Below are positions 1 through 14,000 of a stretch of 64,000 nt of DNA, in pieces. This DNA is from Streblospio benedicti (Eukaryota > Annelida > Polychaeta > Spionida > Spionidae). How positions within the stretch are numbered: position 1 is the stretch's first letter; every line of letters begins with the position of its first letter. The notes under the pieces were generated by a model. That model did no database searches, was not told the DNA's origin, and saw only the letters and a list, made by a program, of their open reading frames with translations. Both the position numbers and the translations under genes were made by a program. The DNA is taken from contig CM032666.1 in NCBI GenBank assembly GCA_019095985.1, positions 49,778,406-49,842,405 on the forward strand. The letters run 5' to 3'.

Positions 1-1628
<1,628 letters not shown>

Positions 1629-1635
1629 CTGGCTG

Positions 1636-1920
1636 TCTGCAAATTTGACCGGCTTTTGCTCATAACTTCGCCAATTTTTATGCTAACTAAAATTCAATTA
1701 CATATTCATAATCCTCATTCAAAATACTTTTAGGAATGCTATTTGAGGCATGCATTCTTCATAATAGTGAAGTTCAAACGTTTGTATCATTCACAACCTA
1801 CACAGGTCGTCTTCATTTTTTTCATGAAGACTGGTATTCTGCCCATATCTTCGTCAATTTCAATGCTAACTAAAATCCGATTACAGATTCATAATACTCA
1901 CTCAAAATTCTATTAAGAAA
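1636..1920. repeat. Diverged tandem duplication, period about 190 bp
   Basis: The block around 1657-1740 (ACTTCGCCAATTTTTATGCT and onwards) recurs around 1845-1920 (TCTTCGTCAATTTCAATGCT and onwards) with about 80% identity by eye. No gene is seen here or in the remaining bases up to 2262. Confidence 0.6.
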
Positions 1921-2262
1921 ATACTTTACATGAATGACATAGGATAAGTGATAGCTGAAAATTACCTTAGAATATTTAAAGTCGTGTTAGGTTACAATGA
2001 CGCGAGCGACCGGAAGTAGTCAATGGACTATTTGGTATGGATTCCGATTAATTCTACTATACTGCGCAACATGTCCCGCGCAAATGAGAATTGAAGAATC
2101 CTACTCATGTTAATGTTTATCTTGACTTGTCATCGTATGAATGTTGTTTTTTCATTTGTATGTAATACAGAGGATATCACTTAATAGCATATCTGATAAT
2201 TGCATAGACTGTAAAACCACTTCTTCATTAATATCTTTTAAAATGTACTGATAATTGCACAT

Positions 2263-2314
2263 ATTGCTTAATTGCATAACATGTATGGGGATGGAGGTTA
2301 TGCAATTAAGCAAT
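2263..2314. repeat. Perfect 18-bp inverted repeat, 16-nt spacer
   Basis: ATTGCTTAATTGCATAAC at 2263-2280 is matched exactly by its reverse complement at 2297-2314. The spacer is ATGTATGGGGATGGAG. It could be a hairpin remnant of a MITE. From here to 3182 I see only AT-rich sequence and no supported gene. Confidence 0.8.
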
Positions 2315-3182
2315 CCCTTCTCTATTAAGACATAATCATAAAATAGCTTTTATTTTCTTCCAATATTTTGTAGTGTGTGTCTACAAATAATTTGTTATGC
2401 CAACATCCTGCGGCCCATACATTTGACATTGTCGCATATTACATTAATTTGTAATATGTGTGTAAAGTGGGATTCTTTACTTTCTATACAGCAATTAGAT
2501 ACTGTTAAAATATGTAGCTTTCAACGGATAGCAAGGACAGTACATAGATGCTCCCTGAGAGCTTACAGACACTCACATTGCAATTCGTCAAATCAAATTG
2601 CAACCGAAATCTTTGTCATAATGCACCCTAAAAGTTTGTCACAAAGTTTGTCACAAAGCACCCGAAATGTTTCTGTTTTTCACTGGGTCCATTTCTGTTT
2701 TTCACACAAGAAGGCCTGGCTGCATCATTGTACTTAAATTAGCAATATTTCATTTGGTACAGCATTTAAATATACAATGTATTGAACAGAGATTTTGCAC
2801 ATACTAAAAAGTATAAAACATTACAAGTATAATACATTACAAATTTATCACAGTTTAATGCAACATGTACACAAATAATGTTTAATATATACAAATGCTT
2901 GGCAGAACAGTGAGAGTAGAATTTAATATATACAATTATTATAGAAAGCATATCTGACAACTAAAATTGAAAGATGCCTATCATGCATACAAAAACTAAT
3001 CAAAATTTTTACCTATTACAAAACAATTCATTTAGGAATATATCCTGAATATAATCCAAAAGAGTTGAGTTTTTCATCATTATATTAAATAATAAAAGAA
3101 AAAAATTCCTGAATACGCAGTTATCAGTCTAACCTTGTACAAGAATCTCATGAATGCTTTTAAGCAGTTTTTACTGATCAAC

Positions 3183-3590
3183 TTATTCCCCCCTTTCTTG
3201 CTCAACACTGACGGCCGTGTCAGATGTTACAACTGCTGGATTTACTCGTACTTGTAGACCAAGGGTTGCATTAAAAACTTGACTAGAGTGAAGCGGTGTC
3301 ACAGTTGCAGGGGATACTCTGCCGGTATCTAGAAACATAATGCCAATTGAATCATTGTTTTATTAAACTCAAATATATTTCAAATAAATAATATCGAAAA
3401 TAACTATTTCATATGCATTTTTTGTGTAACTTAAAACATAGATGTTAGTTATGAGTACCCTTTTCCTCAACAATGTGTAGTTTAATCTGATATGCACTGA
3501 GACGCACAACTGGCAAATGAAGAAATCCTGGCGTCAGGGGTACAATATCCACACAAATTTTATGTTGTGTAGATTCCATTGTAAAAACAC
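3183..3590 (-). CDS. TRAPPC10: TRAPPC10 C-terminal exons (last two), opposite strand to the rest
   Basis: Two minus-strand exons are visible: 3590-3459 after an acceptor AATTACAG, and 3328-3183 after TTTCTAG, ending in TAA. Together they encode VFTMESTQHKICVDIVPLTP, GFLHLPVVRLSAYQ and so on, closing with SSQVFNATLGLQVRVNP and a short acidic end. As I recall the human TRAPPC10 C-terminus, it has the same layout (GVISMP, VMPLFAGYLPLPDVRL, then GQVFNSSSGTQVLVIP at the very end). The first exon needs one G from its predecessor, and the plus-strand exon ending at 24171 supplies exactly that G, giving WAVCGKSSG-VFTMES. These exons therefore finish the gene at 11058-24171. Their strand and position are best explained by a wrongly oriented middle contig. 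The C-terminal part in TRAPPC10 is a beta-sandwich-type domain of the TRAPPII complex. Confidence 0.9.
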
Positions 3591-3664
3591 CTGTAATTAA
3601 TAAAGTACTTCTATGACACTCAGTGACTCTTCCAATGGAAATGTGTTAATGTTCTGTTTTTCAT

Positions 3665-3764
3665 NNNNNNNNNNNNNNNNNNNNNNNNNNNNNNNNNNNN
3701 NNNNNNNNNNNNNNNNNNNNNNNNNNNNNNNNNNNNNNNNNNNNNNNNNNNNNNNNNNNNNNNN
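3665..3764. other. Assembly gap (100 N)
   Basis: A run of exactly 100 N, the usual placeholder for a gap of unknown size. Contig orientation across it is not guaranteed. The reading frame that crosses it is meaningless. Confidence 1.
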
Positions 3765-4930
3765 TATCCATTACTATCTATGTTTAGTTTTCTCTGTGTT
3801 GTAGACTGTCGTGTATTAATAATAGTTTACACCTGCGTTAATCAATTTTATTTGCTTCATTTGTATTCCTTAGCGCCAAAGCAATGAAGTTATTGGATTT
3901 ACATTATTCTAATCGAGCGCTATGCTGGTTAATTGTAAATATATATATTTATAAAAATATTATACAAAGTAGAATTTAGTTTAAACAATTAATTTATAAA
4001 CAAACGTGTTTAATTTATTGATATATAAACTGTTTATCTTGCGCAAAAAGAGTAATTTAAACAGTTATTGTTATTGTCATAACGTTCTCAATGGAAAACT
4101 GAATACGTATTTTGTATTTACTCGTATTCTATCATTGAGAATTGAGATTTAACCTTTCAATTCATTGAAATCAATTGATTGCGATTTGAGAAAAGGGCTT
4201 TTGCATTGAGATTTGTAAAATAAATTCATTGAGATTTTGAGATCAAGGAGGAGGGGTGTTAGTGCATGGGACGAGGCCTGGATTTTCATGATATAGGTTC
4301 ACTCAATTCGGGAAAGAACATCATATACCATTGGAAAGCTTACAATCTCAGCTTTCCAACCATGTATGATGGCATTGCGTAATGAGTAGCTTTTTGTTAC
4401 AAAAATGTGTTTGAAAAACACCACTTCAAATTCGTTCGTGGCGAATTCTGCGTCATTCAACCGAGCATGATTTTTTCTTGAGTGTTTGGGACCCCATATA
4501 CAAGATGTGTTTGATGTTATATGCAATGTGTAATATACCATTTAAAAGGATAGATTGTCCTCTTTACAGTGATGTATATAGAATATTTCTAACTCTTATT
4601 AATATAAGGAAATCGTTAATTATACAAATGTGTCTTACAGGCACTCGTCATTTCAAAAACAATGAAAAAATATTCTCTAATTTTTTAGCTTACATTTAAT
4701 CCCAGACACATAGATCTTCCATTTGGGCAATGTATTATATACCAGACAAATGGTTATTCTCTAAGCTCTGCAACGGTGCCTAATATGTATTTATGTGTAC
4801 CAATCTGAAGATTTTACAGACTCATCAATGGATCCCTTTCAACCACTCAAATTCTAAGCGAATTTTGACCTAAACCTCATTGTATAGAACTGAAACTATT
4901 TAGTTAAAACAATTACATAGACTTATCCAT
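3765..4930. other. AT-rich sequence, no gene seen
   Basis: Low-complexity AT-rich sequence with words such as CATTGAGA repeated around 4080-4240. The short open frames here have no recognisable protein features. Confidence 0.6.
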
Positions 4931-5675
4931 ATGAATGGAATCGCATATTACTGCAGATTATTTCCATCAAAATTATATATTAATACGACAATGTATATCA
5001 GAGATATGACCGGGACAGATTATACCACATGTTTCTTTCGAAAAGGCAAAGTAAAGGCATCAGAGTTGATGCAATCGGACTCGCAAGGGGAATTTATAGA
5101 TTTCTTCTCAAGATTTACAATTCTCGAATAATCCTGACTATGCAACGGCATCCAAATATGTATGCACAGGCTTAATGGTTTCAAGGCAACCAATGATGTG
5201 AACGAAGCCCGTTATATGAAAATTATGCAGATGACTGGAAAAATAAATGAGGTATGTACAATCAAATATTCTGTCAGAATCGTTGTGAATTTTGTGAATC
5301 AACAATTCATTACTTATCACTTATCAGCGTTTAAATTTATTACAGGATAATCCGCTGACAAATGTTAAAAAGGTCGATTGTGCACTTTTGCCCCCTTGTC
5401 AAATTACACTTCGGCAAAAGGTTGACAGGGCTCACTTATTAAGTATGATTTGGTGTAACGCTGATTCACCAATACCAGCTAGAGGCTTAAAACCAGAAGA
5501 TTATGGTTGGAAGATGCAAAATGAAATCTTGGTGCCAAAGTGGTACGATGGACCATCAACGCCTACTGACCCTTTATTTATTGAAGGGGACACCACAGAG
5601 GAAACAGATACAGTTGAATTTGACGATGCAGAAGATGATAAACAATGGTCCGATGATTCTGATGAAGACAATTAA
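4931..5675 (+). pseudogene. Decayed member of a multicopy transposon-like family, copy 1
   Basis: Three pieces match a family that is abundant in cnidarian and marine-invertebrate genomes as uncharacterised proteins. Bases 4931-5131 contain GTDYTTCFFRKGKVKASEL (family pattern GCDTTSxFxxxGKxKAxxLL). Bases 5162-5252 contain RLNGFKATNDVNEARYMK (family pattern CxLYG..TDVNxARY). Bases 5343-5675 contain LPPCQITLRQKVDRAHL, then IWCNA, GLKPEDYGWKM and a VPKW block, ending in a very acidic tail (FDDAEDDKQWSDDSDEDN). A plausible intron (GTATGT..TTACAG, 5253-5342) separates the last two. Stops lie between the first and second pieces, so it is not intact. The function of the family is not known to me. 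A related copy with a different C-terminus lies at 28781-29692. Confidence 0.65.
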
Positions 5676-5883
5676 TATGTATGGAATCTGTGTGGAGACA
5701 AAAACTCTGGAAACTTGTACATATATGCCATATGTTGTTTGCACTAACATGTATGATTTAAAATGTATTTTAGATATTTTGTAACAGTTAATAACAAAGC
5801 AGTTAAGGAAGTACTTCATTTTTTATAATAAGTGTATATCATCTTTTATATCAAGTGGTAATGACTAAATCTACCTAATCCAT

Positions 5884-6350
5884 GCTGACCACTGACCCCA
5901 GAGACCTTTGACCTCGTCTGTCGGTCACTTTCCGTCATTTTATTTGTCTGTCCATGTTATTTCTGAAGAGTACACACCCTAAGGAACATTTTGAAATTGA
6001 TTTGAAGTGGTGCCTATCATAGCTAAGCTACCCAACCCATGCTTGACCGCTGACCCCAGAGACCTTTGACCTCGTCTGTCGGTCACTTTCCGTCATTTTA
6101 TTTGTCTGTCCATGTTATTTCTGAAGAGTACAAACCCCAAGGATCATTTTAAAATTGATTTGAAGTGGTACCTAGTTCGGCTACCCAAACCCATTTTTAG
6201 CGTTCAGTCTTGGCCGTCTGTCGGTCACTTTCCGTCAAAAAAAAAAAAATCTGTCACATATGGACCCAATGTTGGTGCACTGTGCCAAGTACTTTGACGG
6301 TATTTTCAAGTGGTACCTCCTTCGGCTACCCATACCCGTTTTTGACCGCG
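5884..6350. repeat. Tandem repeat, about 3 units of 142-158 bp
   Basis: The word GTCTGTCGGTCACTTTCCGT recurs near 5916, 6074 and 6216, giving spacings of 158 and 142 bases. Each unit also carries a version of GAAGTGGTACCT..CTACCCA. A degenerate fourth partial unit continues to about 6475. No coding potential is seen. Confidence 0.85.
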
Positions 6351-6479
6351 CTTGACCACCCCTGGGGGGGTCCCCCGCCCTCTGATTCCCGGCAGACGCA
6401 TGATCCCATGGTCAAGATGGAAAGTCTGACATGATTATATGGTCAGATATTGGTACCTAGTTTAGCTACCCAAAGTGGT

Positions 6480-7160
6480 CTGGGCTGCCAGTCTATATGT
6501 ACTGAAACAACATATGCTTTATAGTTAAGAACTTTATGAATTTGAGGAGAAACTCTCAGAATGAATTCACAGCAGTGATCAATATACAGCAAAACATATT
6601 CAGACGTGTACTGCTTCTGGTACTTGTTGAGGTGCTCGATCGCATTTCCCTCTTGTTGTGTTGCTATCCAATGAGACCGAGGCCCACAATACATAGGGCT
6701 TCTCCAGGACCAGATTGATGGCCTCCAAACGGGGAGGGCTTCGCACTGGTGCTGGCAGCGACGGCTTCAGACCATGGCACACGCCGAGCTGAGTGTCCTA
6801 AAGAGGTTACCAAACCCAAGACACGTATGCACGAGGGTTTGATAGCCTTATTAGTATGTGAGTATAGGTAGAAAAGGCCCTGAATCTATGAGAATCTGAG
6901 GGTGTTGGTCCAACGGTGTTATCGCAACAACTTTTCAAGCTAAACTGACGGCGGGTAGTCCGTCTCTGTTGTCGAGACACTTGCTAAGATGTCCCATCAA
7001 CATCACAACGGGGATGTAAGGGCGTCATAACATCAAACGAAGTAACTGAGAAGGAAAGTGCGAGCGCAGGAGGTACGGGCCATCACAGTGCGGGGTCAAT
7101 TAAGGAGTTACTTGACTAGCTAATGGTGACAATGCTACAATTGTCCCACCTCGCACCTCT
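6480..7160. other. Mixed-composition sequence, no gene seen
   Basis: GC content rises between 6700 and 7130. The stretch could be a non-coding part of a retroelement, but I cannot match it to anything. The short frames in it are not supported. Confidence 0.4.
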
Positions 7161-7189
7161 ACCTAACATTTGCTCACACATGTATGATA

Positions 7190-7880
7190 AAAGCTTATTG
7201 ATAATCTTTCATAAATGGTTAAGTCCACTTTAATTAGAAAATGCTCAAAATCGAATGACTTCGGTGTTGCCTCATATCTTATAGTTGTGTAAAGTTTGAA
7301 TGAAATCGGTTCCTCGGTAAATGCTTTAGGATGTCCGGAGACATACATAGTTAGTTACAAACGAACGACACAAGGCTTTCACTTCAGCAGCTGATCATGA
7401 AGTGACGCAAAAATTGATATCTCATTAAATGTCCTTGATGATAAGTTTATCATTGATGACCATAACTATGTCTCAATATTTGCTCACAAAGAAGGTGACA
7501 GAAATGAGTTAATTGAATATAATGATATGTCGATAGAGCTTATAGAGGAACAGAAATCAGAACTAAATTAAGATATATCCTGAAACGATGTATACTCGCT
7601 AGAACAACGTTGTAGACACGTGGACAATAAAGATGTTTAAATAAAAATAGAAATCAGCACCAAGTAGACTATTTTGCAACTGATAGAATATTGATCTCTA
7701 ATTGTGCATTCAATAGTAATAATAATGTTGTAAATGGACCATAATTGTCCTGTGGGAAGCACAGTTTAAATGGCAGATTGCCCAAAATTGAATCACTTTG
7801 GTATCACCTCATACTTCATAGTTGTGTAAAGTTTGAACAAAATCAGTTCATCGGTAATCCCCTGGCTTGTCCGGACACAC
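7190..7880 (+). repeat. Two copies of a dispersed repeat
   Basis: Bases 7240-7345 and 7775-7880 are two diverged copies of one sequence (shared words ATAGTTGTGTAAAGTTTGAA and TCGGTAA, then TGTCCGGA). The second copy runs straight into a CA/CATA microsatellite, and the first ends in GACATACATAG, a much shorter form of the same tail. This suggests a SINE-like or MITE-like unit with a CATA tail. No gene is seen between the copies. Confidence 0.65.
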
Positions 7881-8287
7881 ACACACACACACACACACAC
7901 AAATACATACATACATACATACATACATACATACATACATACATACATACATACATACATACATACATACATACATACATACATACATACATACATACAT
8001 ACATACATACATACATACATACATACATACATACATACATACATACATAATACAGCCAGCCAGCCAGCCAGCCAGCTAGGCAGCCAGCCAGCCAGCCATA
8101 CATACATACATACATACATACATACATACATACATACATACATACATACATACATACATACATACATACATACATACATACATACATACATACATACATA
8201 CATACATACATACATACATACATACATACATTCATTCATTCATACCCCCCCCCACCCACCCCACACACACATACATACACACATACA
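7875..8287. repeat. (CA)n and (CATA)n compound microsatellite
   Basis: A short CA run is followed by about 165 bases of CATA, then a CAGC/CAGCCAGC block (8054-8098), then another 130 bases of CATA ending in CATTCATT and C-rich sequence. A 4-base unit without stops stays open in all frames, so long TYIH- or MYVC-type frames here are artefacts. Confidence 0.97.
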
Positions 8288-8299
8288 TGTTGGGGCAAG

Positions 8300-9160
8300 A
8301 CAAAACTCAAATAATTAGTTCATTGTCACTTTATTTGTTTGTCTGTTTTGATACTGGAAGTAAAGCTCACAAACACTGATTTTGATGCCTGCTATACATG
8401 TATCAGTATCTGACGTACATGCGTCAGTGCGTAGGCGAAAAGTAGAAGAAATTTCGACGATTAGATAATGTAACGTTAGAACTTGCGCTTTCCATAACGT
8501 CACCGTACATTGGCGATAATTAAAGAATAAATCAAATTGTGTTATTTTTTACAAGAAAATCCGAATACCTGTCTATATGACAAAAATTATTTTTAATTGA
8601 AACTACAAATTCTTCTTTAATGCGCATATCATATTTAATACACTTAAACAATGGAAAATAAACCCATCGTAACGTGTAAGTATAGACTATAGAAAAGAAT
8701 GAGAAATAGCAACGAAATAGACGCCCCCCCAACTCTTCTAGCGCCTCTGCAACCCCTAACCCCTAATTAAGAAAACACATTTTAACATTAGTTAGATGCA
8801 ATTGTAAGCATCGGAAATGCTGTGAAGTGGTGAGGGTTGTGTGACTAATTGTAATGAGTTAAGTGTCGTTCAAAGACTGACGGGCAGAGTGGGTAACGTA
8901 ACTAACATAGTGCTGTAACGATATATTGGACTAATGGTTAATCGCTCGTTCAGGCACTACCAGACGATAATCGGTTGAACTCATCGCCATACAACGAGAG
9001 TGGCTCTTTCTCAATATTACCTGCCGCATAACATACACATGTATAGTTATTGATTATTGATTGTATGTATAGATAACTATTAAAAATTACTACTTACTTT
9101 GTATCTTAACTTTCCTATCTGACCTACCTCCCCACCCGCACCCACCCCCACCCCAACACT
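8300..9160. other. No gene seen
   Basis: AT-rich sequence with a C-rich stretch at 9120-9165. Nothing recognisable. Confidence 0.5.
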
Positions 9161-9164
9161 CACA

Positions 9165-10772
9165 CCCCAATTAGCCTGGCCGAGGCGTGGGCTCTCCGCG
9201 TCCATTTTTCGTCAAAAAAACGGCTAAGTCCGAAAAAATTAGAAGTTATTGGGAAAATTAACCCTCTCAATATTGCTTCGGTGGACGGCGGAAAACCGTC
9301 GGTGGACGGTGGAAATCGCGCCGTCGCGGTGCAATACGATGTCAGGCGCTCTGAAAATAGGCTCCGTTGCAACTCCGCGCCCACTCCGCCTCCAATAATC
9401 ACGCGGCGGGACACCATAGGTTCGGAGAAGTGTTTTTGTGCCATGTCCCGCGATGTGTGTTGGCAGAGTCGGGCTTTGTGCAACACGTAAATGATGATTG
9501 GTATTGTGGCTTTGGGCGTTTTATTCTCATCATGTTATATTGAAGGGATTATTTGGTGCAGATCATGTTAAATAAATCATATCACTCTTCATACACGTGA
9601 GCAGAAACCACACTCACAGGTAGTTGATTGTCTACTAATATATAGCAGAGAGTAGACTCAAGCGCATAATGTCTACAAAAGGTTTAAAATATGTAAGTTT
9701 ACTACTACACTTGTTTGGGTTGTGTATGAGTAAAATATTGGAAACAAATCTGTAGAATATGAAACTTTTACATTTCCATAGATCTTGTTTGATCTTTATG
9801 GTATATTGTGGTTAAATGTGGTGCATTTGAAATTTGCAAGATATTAGACACAGGAATTTTTGTCGCTTCAAGACTGTCTATTATAAAAGGAGTTACAATG
9901 ATAGTCATTGGTAGAGATGTGTATAGCTTCATGATATGGGTGTACCTTGACACCCTATGTAATGGAGTTTAGAAAGAGTTATTTTACTCCATTTTCTTCA
10001 TGAGGGTCAAAACCTTTAAAAGTCAATTCTTGTCTTTCCTTGGGCAATTGCCTTTGGTTTTAAGTAGAGATGTCTGAAATTTGTGTCCAAATGTTCTGAA
10101 TGTCAATAGTATAATATAAAATAACTGAAATTGCTACAGATACATCATTACACTTTACATGGTGCTTGCTTTGTCCAGAGAGAGACAGGTTTGGCGCGAG
10201 TCACCGCTTGTTACCGCGTCGGCGCCGTGTGCAAAACTTCCCTGCATGAAGGAATTTTCAGTGCTGCGCTTGGGGTCACTGGCGCCGTTTTAGAATCACC
10301 GACCACGCCACACCATGCAGAGTAATTCGGCGAAACGCCGTCAGACGCCACCACAGACATCATGAGGCGCCGCATGTAATTTTCCCATGTTAAATTCCAG
10401 TGGCGTGCCCGATCCTCTGTAAGTGGCTGTGGTGCACTCCGCCTCGGATATCGCACCATGCTGTCGCTGAGGTGGCGGTGTCCGATGCCGTTTTGCGCTC
10501 TCCCACGATGCACGGCTGTATATCTCGCTCCGTCTGACGTCGTCACACCATTTTTTGGATGTCGCAGTGTACGAATTTCAAGCCATCTGGCACCATTGGA
10601 GCTATATTTTTTTAAAATACAGGGGGCGGGGGGGGGAGGGTCGCGGCACTTCTCTTTTTGGCCACGGAGTGACTTCTGATGCTGCGAGGCATGGAGATTT
10701 TTCTTGATTTTTCAATTTTGGGCGGCAGGACGATGCCTAACACCACCTACTCTGCGCCCAGGCTAATTGGGG
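9165..10772. mobile_element. Putative 1.6-kb element with 15-bp terminal inverted repeats
   Basis: CCCCAATTAGCCTGG at 9165-9179 is matched exactly by its reverse complement at 10758-10772. Between them are two GC-rich, CpG-rich shoulders (about 9175-9490 and 10160-10750) that stand out from the AT-rich surroundings, with an AT-rich centre. The sharp composition change at both termini fits a mobile insertion. I find no recognisable transposase and no clear target duplication, so a non-autonomous DNA transposon is the best guess. A CpG-rich promoter for TRAPPC10 is an alternative for the right shoulder, since that gene's first exon should lie nearby. Confidence 0.5.
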
Positions 10773-11057
10773 GTTAAGAGCTGTCTCGTAACAGGACGTT
10801 TTGTAGCCGTATACTGAACGTGATTTGCACAAATATACGTTTCTACAACATTTTCTTACTTATCATGTTAGTAAGCACATCGAGCTGAAGTTATGTTCAC
10901 AAAAGGCCCTACAAAACGCTAAACACGAGGTGTATTATTCATCAGTTACCTATCATTTGCCCAGCAACAATAATTGATATTGAAATTGACACAGATATAT
11001 GGCACTATAACTAAAAAATTTGTTGAATGCTATTTATAAATGTTGCATATATTTAAG
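10773..11057. other. Upstream flank of TRAPPC10; first exon not found
   Basis: The first coding exon should end with one base (phase 1) and encode a short start, in human ending KPIVTC. I could not identify it between 5700 and 11057. Confidence 0.5.
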
Positions 11058-14000
11058 GTCATGGTGATCAGACTTTGTTTTCCAAGCTACATCCGTTAGT
11101 TGTTCAAGGATTACCCAGAGAACAGGTTGAATGGAGGCGGTATGTTTTGAGAAATATTACTTCTTTATGTATGGATGGTTGTCTTGTTTATTGCAGTGAA
11201 CCTAATAGAATCACTTTTCAATTTAATTTATCAATCTTCAGACAAAATATACATTTTATAAATGTCACTAACTATTTCATTTTTTTTTTTTTTTAAGCTC
11301 ATTTGGGAGACCACCACGCACAATCCGTACGGAAGCGACTTTTGTTCCTTTCAATCCAGATATCTTGCCAGGTGAAGAAGATCAAACTTTGTTAGGAAGA
11401 CCCTTCTTTCATACATATTGGACAGACTGTGTAAGTTCTAATAATCTTTCATTTTGCATTTGTTCAAAATTAGATACAGTTTAGCTTGTCTATTTTATAC
11501 TGAATACTCATCTGCACAAGTTTATATACTTATATGTACACGATTAGACTATTTTTGTGCAATTTTTATAAAGCTATACCTTGAGAGCTTTCAATCCATC
11601 CCGGATCTTCGTCAGTCTGCCGACTTCCGCCTATTCGTCACATGATGGTGGTGTGACGTCATTGGCAAAAAGAAGACAGATCGACCAGACAACACAAAGA
11701 AAGTAATGGTGAGAATTTGTTATGTGAAGGACCTTTCCGAGGCCATGAGAAGGATAATGCGAGACTACAGATGCAGTGCCTACTTTAAACCCAGAAATAC
11801 CCTTAGGCAATTGCTTGTTGCACCAAAGGTCCCAGCGAAGAAGGAGGATATTTGCGGCGTAGTGTACCAGATTAACTGTCGGGAATCAGGCTCAAAATTG
11901 TGCAATAGTACTTATGTAGGTGAAACTTTCAAGACTTTAAAAACAAGATCCCACCAGCATAGACTCCCTAGCAGTACCTCCTCGCATGTCTCTACACCTC
12001 CACCAACCTGACAGTGAAGGCCATCACATCACATTAGACATCAGAATCTTGGACCATGACCAAAGTACTTTTGAAAGAAAGATCAGAGAGGCCATATACT
12101 TGAGGGGGCCGCCGACCTGCCCGACGTCTGCGCCAACATCCTACCAGCAGCCGCCAATGACATCACAACACCATCATGTGACAAATAGGTGGAAGTCGGC
12201 AGACTGATGAAGATTCGGGATGGATTGAAAGCTATCAAGGTATAGCTTTATAAAAATTGCACAAAAGTAAAGTGTAATCATGTACATATTGATTATTTTA
12301 TGTGTATTGGTTTATAATTGTGATCATAATATTTTAGGATATTGACAATTATAAAGCTGGTGTTAAAGAAGATATTGCAGATTGGGTAGCTGCACTGAAA
12401 GTCAAAGGTCATTTAGATTGGCTTATAGTTATTGTGACTAATGATGAAAGTAAAGTCAAAAACAAAATACTACGGCAATCTGTATATGATAAAGTCAAGA
12501 GTGACTTTTGTAGTAAACAAGCAGAGAGGTAAACTTATGTAACTTTTTCTTCTCTACTGTAAATGAATGTTGATTAGTTCATTCCAAACATAATCGTAAA
12601 CTATGTACATGTACTTGTAGTGATGTAATGACTTTTTTAGGTGTGTTGCCTTACACGAACCGTTCAAAACAGACAGCAAGACGTCAGAATCCTGGAGTCA
12701 AGTTTTACAAAGGATACGTAGTTTATTGTTAGATGCGTATAATAGGTGTCTTAATAGATTTGAAGATCACATGAGAACTCAGAGAGAAAAAAGACAAGAA
12801 GATGGTTGGACTTTTAATCAATACTTCTTGTTACAGGTACAGTAATATAATATAAAAATTAAAACACACTTATCTGTGAAACTGTAAGTGGAAGATTGAC
12901 TTAAATTGATTTGACAGAACTTTGTGTGATTTTTGTGAATGGACATGACGATTCTAGCAACAATTATAACGCAATTGGAAAATGAATTGCATATTTCACA
13001 GTACAGACATCAAAGCCCAAGTTTTTGGCTTTGCTCAAGTTCTTGGCAACATCACATCAAAAGCATTTATTAACATTCACCCCTAAATATACATTTACTC
13101 CTTTAGATTGTTTTGTCCAATATGTCCAATTGTTACGTAGATTGTATGTGCTACATGGGAGATATGTTTGGATGTTACCAATAGCTTGAGCACTGTCATT
13201 GTACTTGTGTAAGGATGTTTATAGATAGGTACTTATGTTTGTTGCAGGAAGAACTGGCATTTATGTTTGAGATGCTCTGCTTATATGAAGACGCTCTTGT
13301 GCAGTATGATGAGTTGGATGCGTTATTTACACAATTTATTCTGAATCATGCAGCTGGTGGTGATTATTATTATAGTCATACTATTTCAAATCCATTGGAA
13401 CATAATTTAAGGAATAAAAGTAACAATGAGGAACGATTATACAATATTAACAGACATAGATGAGCTACTTTTGCAACACTTTTTATTATTATTTTAGCAA
13501 CTGCTGGCTGGCTGACAAATCTATCACAAAATGACTCCAAACAGTGGGATGGAATTGATTTATCACAACCTATAAATATTGAGAAACGTCTTTTGATAAG
13601 AAGAGGTGAAGCTTCACTATTAGACTTCAGAAACTATCTGTTCTCTCGTCAATGTACATTACTACTTTTGTTAGTTCGCCCATGGGAGGTTGCACAGCGT
13701 GCCATACCTTTCATGCACAACTGTCTTCAGGAGATGAAAATACTACAGGTAATGCATTGAAAATTGAAACTGCAGATTATTTCCAAGAGAAACTACAGCA
13801 GTTTATTTGGTGGCGCATGGTATTTGAATTTGCAAAAAATCTCAAAATATTCCTGTGTAACACAAATTAACTAAATCTTTGAATCATATCAAGCTCTCGT
13901 GTCTATTTAATTTTTTTAACAATTTTTGGAAAAAGATTTTTCAACTAATTGCCTCTATTTTTTATCTGATATGCCCCAGATGACAGGTGAAAGCATTGAA

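Noticed and set aside
3613-3804. Open frame across the first N run
   Set aside because: The frame is carried by unknown bases and has no meaning.
7745-8318. Long open frames of TYIH or MYVC repeats on both strands
   Set aside because: They are translations of a CATA microsatellite; a stop-free 4-base unit stays open in every frame.
9160-10546. Minus-strand frames of about 110 codons in the GC-rich element
   Set aside because: High GC lowers stop frequency; neither frame shows recognisable domains.
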